Shown here: piece after piece, positions 34,041 through 42,769 of the stretch
Layout: the number at the start of each line of letters is the position of its first letter
How positions within the stretch are numbered: position 1 is the stretch's first letter
Assembly: GCA_965226915.1 (NCBI GenBank)
Contig: CBDDEJ010000005.1
Span: 1 to 64,000, forward strand
From: Io17-Chloro-G2 sp965226915
GTDB lineage: Bacteria; Chloroflexota; Dehalococcoidia; Lucifugimonadales; UBA3495
Length of the DNA stretch: 64,000 nt
Direction: 5' to 3'
Notes under the pieces: model-generated
What the model was told of the DNA's origin: nothing
Databases searched by the model: none
Seen by the model: the letters and a program-made list of their open reading frames with translations, nothing else
Made by a program: the position numbers and the translations under genes

Positions 34041-34883
34041 TTGAGCAACGCAGACAGACTGTTGGAAGGGGCCATGGACATCCACGTCCATTGCGCCCCC
34101 GACCCCAAAGTAGAACGCCGTGGGTCCGCAATAGACATGGCCCAGCAAGCCCGGGACATGGGAATGCTGGGCATGGTGTTCAAGAGCCACGAATTTCCCA
34201 CCCATCCAATGGCGTACACGGCCAGCCAGGCTGTGCCAGGCATCACCCTGATCGGGGGAGTCTCTTTGGACCTTGAGGTCGGTGGCTTGAACCCGATGGC
34301 AGTGGAATCCACCGCTAAGGTGGGAGGCCGGGTGGTCTGGATGCCCACTTATTCCGCCAAGGCCGACCGGCAGCACAAGGGATTAAACGGCGGAATCTAC
34401 CTGTTGGACGACCAAGGCAAGCTGCTGCCCGAGGTCTATTCGATCCTTGAACTGGTCAAATCCTATGACATGGTCGTGGCCACGGGGCACATCTCCACCC
34501 AAGAAAGTATGGTTTTGGTATCGGAAGCGCGAAACCTGGGCATCGAACGAGTGGTGGTGACCCATGCGACAACCATGTCTTTCTGGACCGGCATGACCCT
34601 GGAAGATATGCAGACGTTGGCATCCATGGGCGCCTACATCGAGCATTGCCTTCACGTATTGATGCCACTCACGTATCACCTCCCGCCTAAAGAGTTGGTC
34701 AACACCATTACTTCAATCGGGCCGGACAAGTGCATCGTTTCCACTGACTTCGGTCAGGACTTTCATCCAATGCCCGCGGAAGGCCTGCGTATGGGGATTG
34801 CTACATTGCTGAAAGCTGGATTGGAGGAGGTGGAGGTGGGGATGTTGGTGAAAGACAATCCCTGCCGCCTTTTGGGGTTGTAA
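34041..34883 (+). CDS. DUF6282-family amidohydrolase-like protein
   Basis: TIM-barrel metal-hydrolase-like protein (280 aa) of the family annotated DUF6282. Visible: MDIHVHCAPDPK (His-x-His metal site), MGMLGMVFKSHEFPT, VVWMPTYSA, VVATGHISTQESMVLVSEA, VVVTHATTMSFW, CIVSTDFGQDFHP (Asp). Activity is unknown; the HxH..H..H..D pattern predicts a hydrolase. Start TTG 34041 with gagga 7-8 nt upstream. It ends a run of five same-strand genes (GatC-like, amidase, two deacetylases, this) that looks like one catabolic operon for a nitrogenous compound. Confidence 0.8.
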   Translation: MSNADRLLEGAMDIHVHCAPDPKVERRGSAIDMAQQARDMGMLGMVFKSHEFPTHPMAYTASQAVPGITLIGGVSLDLEVGGLNPMAVESTAKVGGRVVWMPTYSAKADRQHKGLNGGIYLLDDQGKLLPEVYSILELVKSYDMVVATGHISTQESMVLVSEARNLGIERVVVTHATTMSFWTGMTLEDMQTLASMGAYIEHCLHVLMPLTYHLPPKELVNTITSIGPDKCIVSTDFGQDFHPMPAEGLRMGIATLLKAGLEEVEVGMLVKDNPCRLLGL

Positions 34884-34936
34884 TCCGGGGCTCTTGAGGC
34901 GGCAAGGCCTCTGCCCAGCTGGCCCATCCCAACCCG

Positions 34937-35343
34937 TCACCAGATCACATCGACCATGGGGTTACCTCTTAACACGTCATCTGTGCTGACGATAGGTGCG
35001 TGGTGAACCAGCGCCTCGGCCGCGATTAGCCGGTCGTGAATTTCCGGCACACCTTCCACCCTCTCCAGCGCTTCCAGTTGGTCTTGCCCTAACGGGGAAA
35101 ACGCGAATTCCCGGCTACGGTGAATATCGGCGATGATGGCCGTGGTTGATATCGCGGCGCCCAACTTCTGGGTCAGGTAGAAAAGCTCGGCAACCAGTAT
35201 GGCGGGGACAATAATTACCGCGCCCCACCATCGGCCAAGCGAAACCCGGCGTCTGCTGCCGGGCTCAGACGATCAGGGGCGCTGCGATACTAGAAAAAGG
35301 CGTAGGTGTCGGCCACGTACACAGGGAGCGTGGAATCAGGCAT
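34937..35343 (-). pseudogene. PIN-domain (VapC-type) toxin, inactivated
   Basis: The frame starts MPDSTLPVYVADTYAFF (catalytic Asp in VADTYA) and hits TAG at 35290-35292, where relatives have Trp. Past the stop it continues YRSAPDRLSPAADAGFRLADGG, then shifts frame near 35213 into VIIVPAILVAELFYLTQKLGAA. It ends with IHDRLIAAEALVHHAPIVSTDD (second acidic cluster). One nonsense change and one indel therefore separate it from an ordinary VapC of ~135 aa. Its start overlaps the antitoxin stop (ATGCCTGA), the usual coupled layout. It is no longer a functional RNase toxin unless both lesions are sequencing errors. Confidence 0.85.
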
Positions 35344-35746
35344 CCGGCCTGGGCTCCCAAATTCCCTTGGCTTGGGCAAAATCCTCATCGGACGGCTCAG
35401 GAATATTCGGCCAAGTACCCCGAAGGCTGACCCGCTGAGACCATGGCTCCGCTCCCGTATTTCCACCCAATGAAACCAACATCGCGGAAGACTTGCCATA
35501 CCGGGTGATTATTATTTCCGTATCAGGTGATGCTTCCAGCCGGGAAAGTATATCTCCAGGGTTGGCCTTTAACTCCCGTAAACCCACTTCCTCGAGCAAG
35601 GCGCCATAAGTCGCCGAAGCTTCCCTGATTACGGCCGGGCTCGGGTTTTTCGCTTTGGCCGAACAAACTCTACACCGCCGGGGGCCGAGGCGAGAGACCT
35701 TCGACTCTTTTTCCAACCCGCAATCGACGCATTTGTATATGACCAC
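35336..35746 (-). CDS. Zinc-ribbon plus Phd/YefM-like antitoxin
   Basis: 136 aa. An N-terminal zinc ribbon (YKCVDCG...RRCRVCSAKAK, two CxxC knuckles, ~5-31) is followed by a Phd/YefM-type domain: VGLRELKANPGDILSRLEASPDTEIIITRYGKSSAMLVSL. The C-terminal tail, rich in Pro, Asp and Trp, is where such antitoxins bind their toxin. Phd-family antitoxins bind their own promoter and neutralise PIN or Doc toxins. The added zinc ribbon at the N-terminus is unusual. It overlaps the broken toxin by 8 nt. With the toxin dead it may persist as an orphan regulator. Confidence 0.8.
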   Translation of the reverse strand: MVIYKCVDCGLEKESKVSRLGPRRCRVCSAKAKNPSPAVIREASATYGALLEEVGLRELKANPGDILSRLEASPDTEIIITRYGKSSAMLVSLGGNTGAEPWSQRVSLRGTWPNIPEPSDEDFAQAKGIWEPRPDA

Positions 35747-35879
35747 CTTTCCTCTCCCTGGGTTCGACTGGCAATCGAGGCGTTCAAAACATATATGCCA
35801 TTTGTATACTGAATTATTCTTCTAGTGTAACCATATTTTTAACGATTTCGAGTTTTAAATTCTCACTAATAGTCTATAG

Positions 35880-37370
35880 TTATACCTCAAAACTGATCCA
35901 TATTCTGTCTTCAACAGGTCCATTTTCGTCCGCACGCGCCCACTCGGCAACGCGGTACCCGGCGACAGCCGCTATTCCTCTAGGGGCAACCAAGAGCGGG
36001 ACTCTGTCCCTCCATGCCCTGGGAACATGCTGATCAGTGAAAAAATCCTGAAGTTTTTTGTCGTGGTCCATCCCCATGGGCTGGAACCGGTCACCGGGCC
36101 GTCTTGTCCGCACGGTCAACTGGCGCCCCAGGGGATCAGCGGCCAATGGGCTGCTCCAAGCTTGGCCATCCCATTCGGCCAATCCTCGAGAAACCGTTAT
36201 GGAGTTATCTGGCGGCGAGAAACCGATGGTCACCCGCCAGCCCTGCACCGCCACTACCGTGTCTCTACCGCGTTCGCTTGGCAGCACGATCGGGTGTTCC
36301 CCATCCAGCGACGGTAAAGGGCATGGGAGGCTGGATTGATGGGAGAGCACCAAGGCGGCGTGGGTGCGATGGGCGGTGATCCCGCCAGGCAAGGCCATGG
36401 CTCGTCCGGTTTTGTTCTGGGCGGCAAGCTCCACCATGAACCTAATGTGGTTTTCTTGCAGCCGGCGTGAGTCACCCTTCAGGTTAGAATACGCCCGCCG
36501 CAGCAATTGGGCCTGAAGCGCCGGATGAAACTCGGCCAGGGCCGGCAACCTTATACGCACATCCCCGCTGGCTTCCCCCACAACCGTCTCCCAGATGCGG
36601 TCCGCTTCTCCTTCCACGTAATCTAGCTCTAGGGCCGCGGTGCGGGCCAGACGGCCCAGCGCGTCCCTTATTCTGGGGTTGTATTCCGCCGCCAATTCGG
36701 GCAACAGTTGACGCCGGACTCGGACGCGGGCAAATCGGGGCAGGAGGTTTCCGCTGTCTTGCCGGGTGTCCAGCCCCAATCCCTGGCAATAAGCGAGGGT
36801 GTCTTCTCTAGCCGCTTGCAAAAAAGGCCGGAATAGTGAAACGCCTTCGCCCTCCTCGGGCCACGGCCAATCGGACAGCTCGGCCATACCGGTCAATCCA
36901 TGCAACCCCGCTCCCCGAAGGATATGGAGAAGCACCGTCTCCGCCTGGTCGTCGGCGGTATGGCCCACAACCACCGCAATCGAGCCGGTGGATCTAGCCA
37001 CACCCGCCAGGAATGAATAGCGCATCTCCCGAGCCAAATCTTCAAATGACGAACTGACTCTCCCAGGGTGGTCACGCCGAAATTCCTCAGGGTCCCATTT
37101 CTCAATGGTCGCGGGCAGGTCCAATTCCGTGGCCATGGCGGCAACGTGGGCCGCGTCATCGTCGGCCTCTTGACCGCGGAAGTCGTGGTTAAGGTGCGCC
37201 ACGTGGATATGGAATTGGCGCCGGTCCCGTAATTCCAGCAGGCAACGGAGCAGCGCGGTGGAATCGGGCCCGCCCGAAACCCCGGCAACCAAGGTCAACC
37301 AACGTCCGGAGAACCCGGCCCGGTCGATGGCGTCGGAGACTATCGTTGCGAGCGGCTTCCGGGTGGGCAT
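35880..37370 (-). CDS. tilS: tRNA(Ile)-lysidine synthase
   Basis: Modifies C34 of tRNA-Ile(CAU) to lysidine using ATP and lysine (496 aa). PP-loop LVAGVSGGPDSTALLRCLLEL (~25-45), then VAHLNHDFRGQEADDDA, VVGHTADDQAETVLLHILRGAG, and the C-terminal substrate-binding domain with TRRPGDRFQPMGMDHDKKLQDFFTDQHVPRAWRDRVPLL. The gene follows the phosphatase by 9 nt, in the corC-phosphatase-tilS operon. No hpt or ftsH, the usual TilS neighbours, is seen. Confidence 0.95.
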   Translation of the reverse strand: MPTRKPLATIVSDAIDRAGFSGRWLTLVAGVSGGPDSTALLRCLLELRDRRQFHIHVAHLNHDFRGQEADDDAAHVAAMATELDLPATIEKWDPEEFRRDHPGRVSSSFEDLAREMRYSFLAGVARSTGSIAVVVGHTADDQAETVLLHILRGAGLHGLTGMAELSDWPWPEEGEGVSLFRPFLQAAREDTLAYCQGLGLDTRQDSGNLLPRFARVRVRRQLLPELAAEYNPRIRDALGRLARTAALELDYVEGEADRIWETVVGEASGDVRIRLPALAEFHPALQAQLLRRAYSNLKGDSRRLQENHIRFMVELAAQNKTGRAMALPGGITAHRTHAALVLSHQSSLPCPLPSLDGEHPIVLPSERGRDTVVAVQGWRVTIGFSPPDNSITVSRGLAEWDGQAWSSPLAADPLGRQLTVRTRRPGDRFQPMGMDHDKKLQDFFTDQHVPRAWRDRVPLLVAPRGIAAVAGYRVAEWARADENGPVEDRIWISFEV

Positions 37371-37379
37371 GCAGACTTC

Positions 37380-38033
37380 TTACCGGTACTTGGGCGAAAG
37401 GTGACCGGTGGAATTGTAGGCAACCAAACGGCGGCCTGACCGGCCCAACTCAAGGGTGCAGATGGACGCCAAGCTCAGCGCCATTCGGTGGAAGTTGGAA
37501 AGAGGAATATCAAGCAGGCGGCAGACGATGGTCCTAATGGCGAAATTGTGGGAGACCACCACCAGCGTATCGCCATCTTGATGGGCCGCTTCAATGGCCA
37601 AAATGGCTTGCCACGCCCTGTTTTGCAGTTGCTTAATCGACTCGCCTGCGGGCAGAACCAGCTCCGCCGGGTCGTCCCGCCATGCGGCATAGAACTGGGC
37701 CCGATCAGCCCGCATCTCGGAACCGGTGATTCCCTCCAGATCACCCAAGTCCAGCTCTTTCAGTCCACCTATTGGAATCACGCCGGGAATCACGCCGGGA
37801 ATCACGCCGGGAATCACGCCAGTTTGCACTGGCTTGGATATCTCCTCAGCGGTTTGCATGGTCCGGGAAAGGGGACTTGCGTAGACGGCGCAAAATGGGG
37901 CATCGGATATAGCCCGTGCCGTTTGGCGCGCCTGGCCAAGGCCCCGCTTGTTGAGGGGAACATCGCACTGGCCCTGGAATTTGCCCAGCTTGTTCCAGTC
38001 GGTTTCGCCGTGGCGCACGAGGAGCAACTTCAA
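37380..38033 (-). CDS. Histidine phosphatase family protein (phosphoglycerate mutase-like)
   Basis: Branch-1 histidine phosphatase (217 aa). LLVRHGETDWNKLGKFQGQCDVPLNKRG holds the phospho-His, VYASPLSRTMQTAE the second Arg, and VVSHNFAIRTIVC the second His. It could be a cobalamin-pathway CobC, a phosphoglycerate mutase-like phosphatase or a broad one; context does not decide. Odd feature: four in-frame copies of Val-Ile-Pro-Gly, encoded by four 12-bp units at 37774-37821, precede the conserved LKELDLGDLEG acid loop. The start is TTG, overlapping the corC stop by 4 nt (TTGA). Confidence 0.85.
   Translation of the reverse strand: MKLLLVRHGETDWNKLGKFQGQCDVPLNKRGLGQARQTARAISDAPFCAVYASPLSRTMQTAEEISKPVQTGVIPGVIPGVIPGVIPIGGLKELDLGDLEGITGSEMRADRAQFYAAWRDDPAELVLPAGESIKQLQNRAWQAILAIEAAHQDGDTLVVVSHNFAIRTIVCRLLDIPLSNFHRMALSLASICTLELGRSGRRLVAYNSTGHLSPKYR
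37774..37821. repeat. Four 12-bp in-frame tandem repeats in the phosphatase gene
   Basis: Unit ggaatcacgccg x4 (last base variable), read on the minus strand as Val-Ile-Pro-Gly repeated. Near-perfect identity among units suggests recent expansion by slippage; length variation among relatives would be expected. Confidence 0.9.
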
Positions 38034-39349
38034 CGACCTGCCTCTTGTTTAGGATCAGGCTGTTGACCGTTTTCTGGTTGATCTTGCTCTGAACCGAACC
38101 GGCGTAACTCTACTTCTTCTATCTTTACTCCCACCATGACTTTCACTGTCAAGCGAAACTTCTCAAATTCGAGGACGTCTCCCTCCTCCGGGATTCGCCC
38201 CAGACGATCCAACATGAACCCGGCCACCGTCTGGTAATCGCCTTGCGGAATCTGCAAGCCCAATTCCTCGTTGATCTCAGCTATACCCGCTCCGGCATCC
38301 AGTTTAAACGTGTGCTCATCTACAAGAGTCACTGGTTCTTCATAGTCGGACCCATCCTCCCGCACTTGTCCCACGATGACTTCAAGCAATTGTTTCTGCG
38401 TCGCCAGCCCGGCAATGCCGCCGAACTCGTCAACCGTCAAAACCATGCCATGACCGCTCAGGCGCATTTCGTTGAAGGTGCTGCTCACTGTCTTCGTTTC
38501 AGGCACAAAAAACGCGGGCCGAAGGAAGTCGGTGACTCCGTCACTCATCCCCAAATCACCCTTGGCCACCGCCAAAAGCACGTCTTTAATGGACAACATG
38601 CCAGCCACGTTTTCAATGGTTCCATCGTACACCGGGAACCTGGTGTGGCTATGCTCTGAGTAGGACGGCAGGAATTGCTCCAGGGTCGTGCCTCGCTCGA
38701 TCCAGACTATCCCGGGCCTAGGGGTCATGATTTCCCGCACTTGCCGGTCGCCGAACCGGAATACCTTCTCCAGAAGGGCAGCCTCCTCCGCCTCCACCGT
38801 CCCCAACTGGGCGCCGGCGGCAATGAGGTCTCTAATCTCTTCTTCTCCTATCTCATTTGGCACATTGGAGATACCCAGCACCTTATTTCCTAGAGAACTT
38901 ACCCCTTCCACGGCCCAGATGGCAGGCGACAACAATATCCCCACCAACGTCAGGGGGCGGGAAACGGCAAAAGCCACGGCCTCAGACCGGTTCCATGCTA
39001 TGTTTTTAGGCATGGTTTCGCCAAACAACAAAATGATCAATGTGATACTGAGCGTAGCGGCAACCAAGGCCAGGTTTCCATCGTCGATGAATTTTATGGC
39101 CAGGGCGGTTGCTAAGGTGGCGGCGGCTGTGTTCACAAGGTTGTTGCTGAGCAATACGGTCGCTAAGAATTTTTCGGGGCGCCGGAGCAATTGCTCCACA
39201 CGGCCAGCCCCAGGGCGACCAATATTGATGAGATGCAGCAAACGGGCTCGAGGCAAGGCTATGAAGGCGGTTTCAGAGGCTGAGAAAAACCCGGAAAGGC
39301 CCAGGCACACAATCAGTAAGGCTAACTTCGATAAGTCGCCGGTATCCAT
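38030..39349 (-). CDS. CorC/HlyC-family CNNM-CBS membrane protein
   Basis: Hemolysin-C/CorC-like transporter or efflux regulator (439 aa). An N-terminal DUF21/CNNM membrane domain has hydrophobic segments (LALLIVCLGLSGFFSASETAF, the family signature; ATVLLSNNLVNTAAATLATALAI; LVAATLSITLIILLFGETMPKN). Then come a CBS pair (IMTPRPGIVWI.., DVLLAV..) and a C-terminal CorC_HlyC domain (GIAEINEELGLQIPQGDYQTVAGFMLDRLGRIP). Likely Mg2+/Co2+ related, inner membrane. ATG 39349 is the probable start (ggagg 12 nt upstream); ATG 39361 abuts the same ggagg. The frame runs open into IS66 DNA, which is not coding here. First gene of the operon with the phosphatase and tilS; the IS66 insertion ends ~100 bp upstream. 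Confidence 0.9.
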   Translation of the reverse strand: MDTGDLSKLALLIVCLGLSGFFSASETAFIALPRARLLHLINIGRPGAGRVEQLLRRPEKFLATVLLSNNLVNTAAATLATALAIKFIDDGNLALVAATLSITLIILLFGETMPKNIAWNRSEAVAFAVSRPLTLVGILLSPAIWAVEGVSSLGNKVLGISNVPNEIGEEEIRDLIAAGAQLGTVEAEEAALLEKVFRFGDRQVREIMTPRPGIVWIERGTTLEQFLPSYSEHSHTRFPVYDGTIENVAGMLSIKDVLLAVAKGDLGMSDGVTDFLRPAFFVPETKTVSSTFNEMRLSGHGMVLTVDEFGGIAGLATQKQLLEVIVGQVREDGSDYEEPVTLVDEHTFKLDAGAGIAEINEELGLQIPQGDYQTVAGFMLDRLGRIPEEGDVLEFEKFRLTVKVMVGVKIEEVELRRFGSEQDQPENGQQPDPKQEAGR

Positions 39350-40592
39350 AGTTGGGGGCATCCTCCAAACAGGTCTGCGGGTTCCAAGTTGACCTAAGTT
39401 TCGATGATAGCATTGGCCAAAATAGGTGTAAAGTTGACTAGCGCCAGGGTAACTGTTCAGACTTGATGAGGTGAATTGGCTCAAAGCCGTTGGAAAAACG
39501 CTGGCATGGCCGGGGGAGTTGTGGCATACCAGGGAGGTGGACACTGAACTAGACCTGAACGCGGCGAGTCGCGAAACTCTGCTGGAGATAATTGCCGGCC
39601 AGCGGGCAGTCATTGCCGATTTGCAAAGGCGGATTAGGGTTCTGGAATCCCGTCCCAACCGGCGCGGGTCGTCGGGGATGCCGGGTAATCAGCCGCACTC
39701 CAGCCGGCAAGCGCCGGAGAAAAAGGAGCCCAGAAAGCCGCGCCGCCATGGCTTCGCCCGCCAGCGCATGACTCCTACCCGGCGGGTGGAGCATGCCGTG
39801 GCGGTCTGTCCCGACTGCGGGACTCACCTGAACGGCGGATGGGTACAGCGAACTCGGGAAGTCATTGAGCTACCGGTGGCTCCGGTAGAAGTGACCGAGC
39901 ACGCCCTGGTAGCCCGCATCTGTCCGGTATGCCAGCGGCGCCGGCTGCCCAAAGAGGCCCTGCAGGGGGTGGTTCTGGGCCAGCAGCGCCTGGGGGTCAA
40001 TCTGGTAAGCCTGATGGTGACCCTGCGGGAGGAGGGACGGTTGCCCATAAGAATCATCCAATGGTACCTGGAGAGCGTCCATCAGTTGCACCTGAGTGTT
40101 GGCGCCATCGTCCAGGCCGTCCATGGAGTAGCCCGTCAGGCTGAGACGGCGGTGCGAGAGGTGCTCGAGCAAGTCCGCGCCAGTCCCGTGGTGCAGGGCG
40201 ACGAAACCGGCTGGCGCCAGGACGGGAGCAACGGCTATGTTTGGACCTTCAGCACTCCCAGCGAACGATACTTCCTGCGTCGGGGTCGGGATAAGGGGGT
40301 GGTGGATGAGGTGCTGGATTCCTCCTTCAGCGGAGTGTTGGTCAGTGATTTCTACGCCGCCTATAACCACTACCCGGGCCTGAAGCAACGGTGCTGGGCT
40401 CATCTGCTGCGGGATATCCATGACCTGAAAGGGTTGTACCCAGAAGACGCTGGGCTGGCTCAGTGGGCCGAGGCGGTTCACCAGGTCTACACGGAGGCCA
40501 AGGCCTCGGTCCTTCCCCGAGCCCAGCCAGGCCATCGCACCCAGCTAATGCTGGAGGAGAAACTAATGGTCTTGGCGCGGCCTTTCCTTAAA

Positions 40593-42345
40593 CCCACATT
40601 TCCCATATGGCTAAAAAGCTTTCTCAGTAATTCATCGATGGTCTTTCAACCATTGGCTAATTATGGGCCCTTTTTGCGTGTTCCCAGCTATAATAACTCC
40701 ATGATATGTCACTTTGCAGTAAGATGCCGTAGGCATCATGGAGGCACCTGATGGGTGACGGCGAAAATGCCCCTCTCCGGCTCCAATTCAACCCCAAAGT
40801 CCGCCTGGAATTTCACGGCTCAACCATCACCTCCGACGCTGGCCTTCTTGCCTTTCGAGAGTTTGATGATGCCTTGGGCCTTACCGAAATCGCTGAGGAC
40901 TACCTCCAGGAAAGCCGTACCGGACGCAATATCCTTCACCACCTGGTTCCGCTGCTAAGACAGTCGATCTACAGCCGCTTGGCCGGCTACGACGACACCA
41001 ATGACGCAGTGCGCCTTTCCCAAGACCCAGCCATGCGAGTGATCGTGGGATGGCAAGGCTCGGAGCGGAAAGGAGCCAGCACCAGTGAGATGGGCCGGTT
41101 CGAGACGGAGTTCCTGACCCAAGAGGACAACCTGAAGGGGCTGGCACGAATAAATACCCAGTGGGTGGAACGAGCTATGGCCCATACCCTACACCGGCGA
41201 GTAATCCTGGATATGGACAGTTCCGAGAGTCCAGTGCACGGCCAGCAGGAGGGAGCAGCCTATAACGGCCACTTTGAATGCGTCTGCTATCACCCTCTCT
41301 TTCTGTTCAACCAGTTCGGGGATTGTGAAGCAGCTAAGCTACGGTCAGGCAACGTCCCCAGTGCCGATGATTGGCAAGAAGTCCTTGATCCGGTGGTGGA
41401 GCGTTATTTGACAGCAGCGGTCAGGCTGCTGTTTCGTGCTGACGCCGCCTTCGCCAAGCCGGAGATATACGATTATCTGGAAGCAAGAAACATCGGCTAC
41501 GCCATCAGGCTGCGGTCCAACCAGGTGCTGCAGCGGGAGATAGCGCCCCGGCTGATACGGCCTACGGAGTGGCTTTCCCCGAAGCCCATCGTCTCCTATC
41601 ATGACTTCGTCTACCAGGCCCAGAGCTGGAACGTTGCTCGGAGAGTGGTCTCTAAGGTGGAGTGGCGCCAGGGAGAACTGTTTCCCAGAGTGGGCTTCAT
41701 AGTCACCAATCTGAGCTATCCAAACATCGGGATAGTCCGCTTTTACAATGGCCGAGGCACCGCGGAGCAATGGATAAAAGAAGGCAAGTACGCCCTGAAC
41801 TGGACCAGGTTGTCCTGCCACAAGTTCGTGGCCAATCAGGTCAGGCTGGAGTTGTTCGTACTGGCTTACAACTTGGGCAACTTCATGAGAAGGCTAGCCT
41901 TACCGGAGGCAATGAAGCACTGGTCGTTGACCAGTCTGCAGACCAGGATGATCAAGACTGGAGGACGGTTGGTGCGCCATGCCGGAAGGCTGGTGTTTCA
42001 GCTTGCTGAGGTGCTGGTGAGCCGGGAAATGCTAGGCGGGATACTGGAACGAATTGGTCGGCTTAGGCTGGCTCCTGGCTAGTCCACTTTAGGAGCGTCG
42101 GGATTGGTTACGGTTACGGGGTCGCACAGGGCAAAAGAGCTTCCCAAGGGCGAGACTTGGGCGTAGACCAGCGGTTTGGGGCTTTTACGCTTGGCAGTAC
42201 AGTGGTTGCCCAATGAAAGCGGGGACTTTGAGTGAATCAGGCCGCATCAGACCGCATTTGACGCCCTTGGAATGCGGGATTATATTTGGCGGTATCCCCG
42301 CGGGAGCTATATCCAGGAAAGGTGGCTTGATCTGGGGAATCCCGG
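40593..42345 (+). mobile_element. IS1380-family element, copy B (intact)
   Basis: 1753 bp inserted in the IS66 transposase with 5-bp target duplication TTAAA (40588-40592, 42346-42350). Ends cccacatttccc and ccgggattcccc form imperfect inverted repeats. Together with copy A (TCAAA) the target preference looks like T(T/C)AAA. The transposase is full length, so this is the likely active copy. Confidence 0.95.
40751..42082 (+). CDS. IS1380-family transposase
   Basis: DDE group-1 transposase (443 aa) with family features: LRLQFNPKVRLEFHGSTITSDAGLLAFRE at the N-terminus, RRVILDMDSSESPVHGQQEGA (first catalytic Asp), LLFRADAAFAKPEIYDYLE (second Asp), and NGRGTAEQWIKEGKYALNW (catalytic Glu). ATG 40751 follows an aggcatcatggaggcacctg leader containing ggagg. 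No frameshifts or stops. Also present, with a stop and a lost start, at 20542-21873. Confidence 0.95.
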   Translation: MGDGENAPLRLQFNPKVRLEFHGSTITSDAGLLAFREFDDALGLTEIAEDYLQESRTGRNILHHLVPLLRQSIYSRLAGYDDTNDAVRLSQDPAMRVIVGWQGSERKGASTSEMGRFETEFLTQEDNLKGLARINTQWVERAMAHTLHRRVILDMDSSESPVHGQQEGAAYNGHFECVCYHPLFLFNQFGDCEAAKLRSGNVPSADDWQEVLDPVVERYLTAAVRLLFRADAAFAKPEIYDYLEARNIGYAIRLRSNQVLQREIAPRLIRPTEWLSPKPIVSYHDFVYQAQSWNVARRVVSKVEWRQGELFPRVGFIVTNLSYPNIGIVRFYNGRGTAEQWIKEGKYALNWTRLSCHKFVANQVRLELFVLAYNLGNFMRRLALPEAMKHWSLTSLQTRMIKTGGRLVRHAGRLVFQLAEVLVSREMLGGILERIGRLRLAPG

Positions 42346-42769
42346 TTAAAGATCCCCTGGCGGTTCAGGCCAAGCTCTGCCGGCGCATGGAACGGTTCAT
42401 CAAGGAACTGTTTGTCTTCGTGTCGGACCCAGCCGTGCCCTCAGACAACAACGCCGCCGAGCGGAGCCTGCGGCATCTGGTAACCAGTCGCAAGATCAGC
42501 GGCGGCGCCCGCTCAGGGCAGGGCGCCGACAGCAAGATGACCTTGGCATCCCTCTTTGGCACCTGGCGGGCCAGAGGTCTCAATCCCCTCCTGGAATGCC
42601 GCCGGTTGCTCACTTCCCCTCAACTCTGAACAGTTTCGCGCCAGGCTGATTCCTATCATAAATAGACGCGTTCCGAGAAAGATCTGCCACCGTTTCGGGA
42701 AGCGCTGTCTCTAAAAAACTCAATGGGCGCCGGATTTCGGTCCCGGATTCCGGTCCCGGATTTATCGAT

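Larger units (their letters stand above)
39471..42629 (+). pseudogene. IS66 transposase interrupted by IS1380
   Basis: GTG-started frame. The N-terminal part up to 40592 has a coiled coil, a CPDCGTHLNGGW zinc region, VQGDETGWRQDGSN and VLVSDFYAAYN. It is cut after ARPFLK by IS1380. The C-terminal part resumes at 42351 (DPLAVQAKLCRRMERFIKELF, SDNNAAERSLRHLVTSRKISGG) to 42629. Joining the two at TTAAA gives ~466 residues, typical for a TnpC-type IS66 transposase. As it stands the product is truncated and loses the catalytic Glu. Confidence 0.93.
39449..42637 (+). mobile_element. IS66-family element, copy B, carrying a nested IS1380
   Basis: Ends GTAACTGTTCAGACTTGA (39449-) and its imperfect inverse at 42637. 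The flanking 8-bp target duplication is perfect, GCGCCAGG at 39441-39448 and 42638-42645, so insertion is recent. Without the nested IS1380 and its 5-bp duplication the element is 1431 bp. It is a compact single-gene IS66, with no tnpA or tnpB, resembling the ISBst12 subgroup. It landed between corC and tsaD (divergent genes). Confidence 0.95.
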
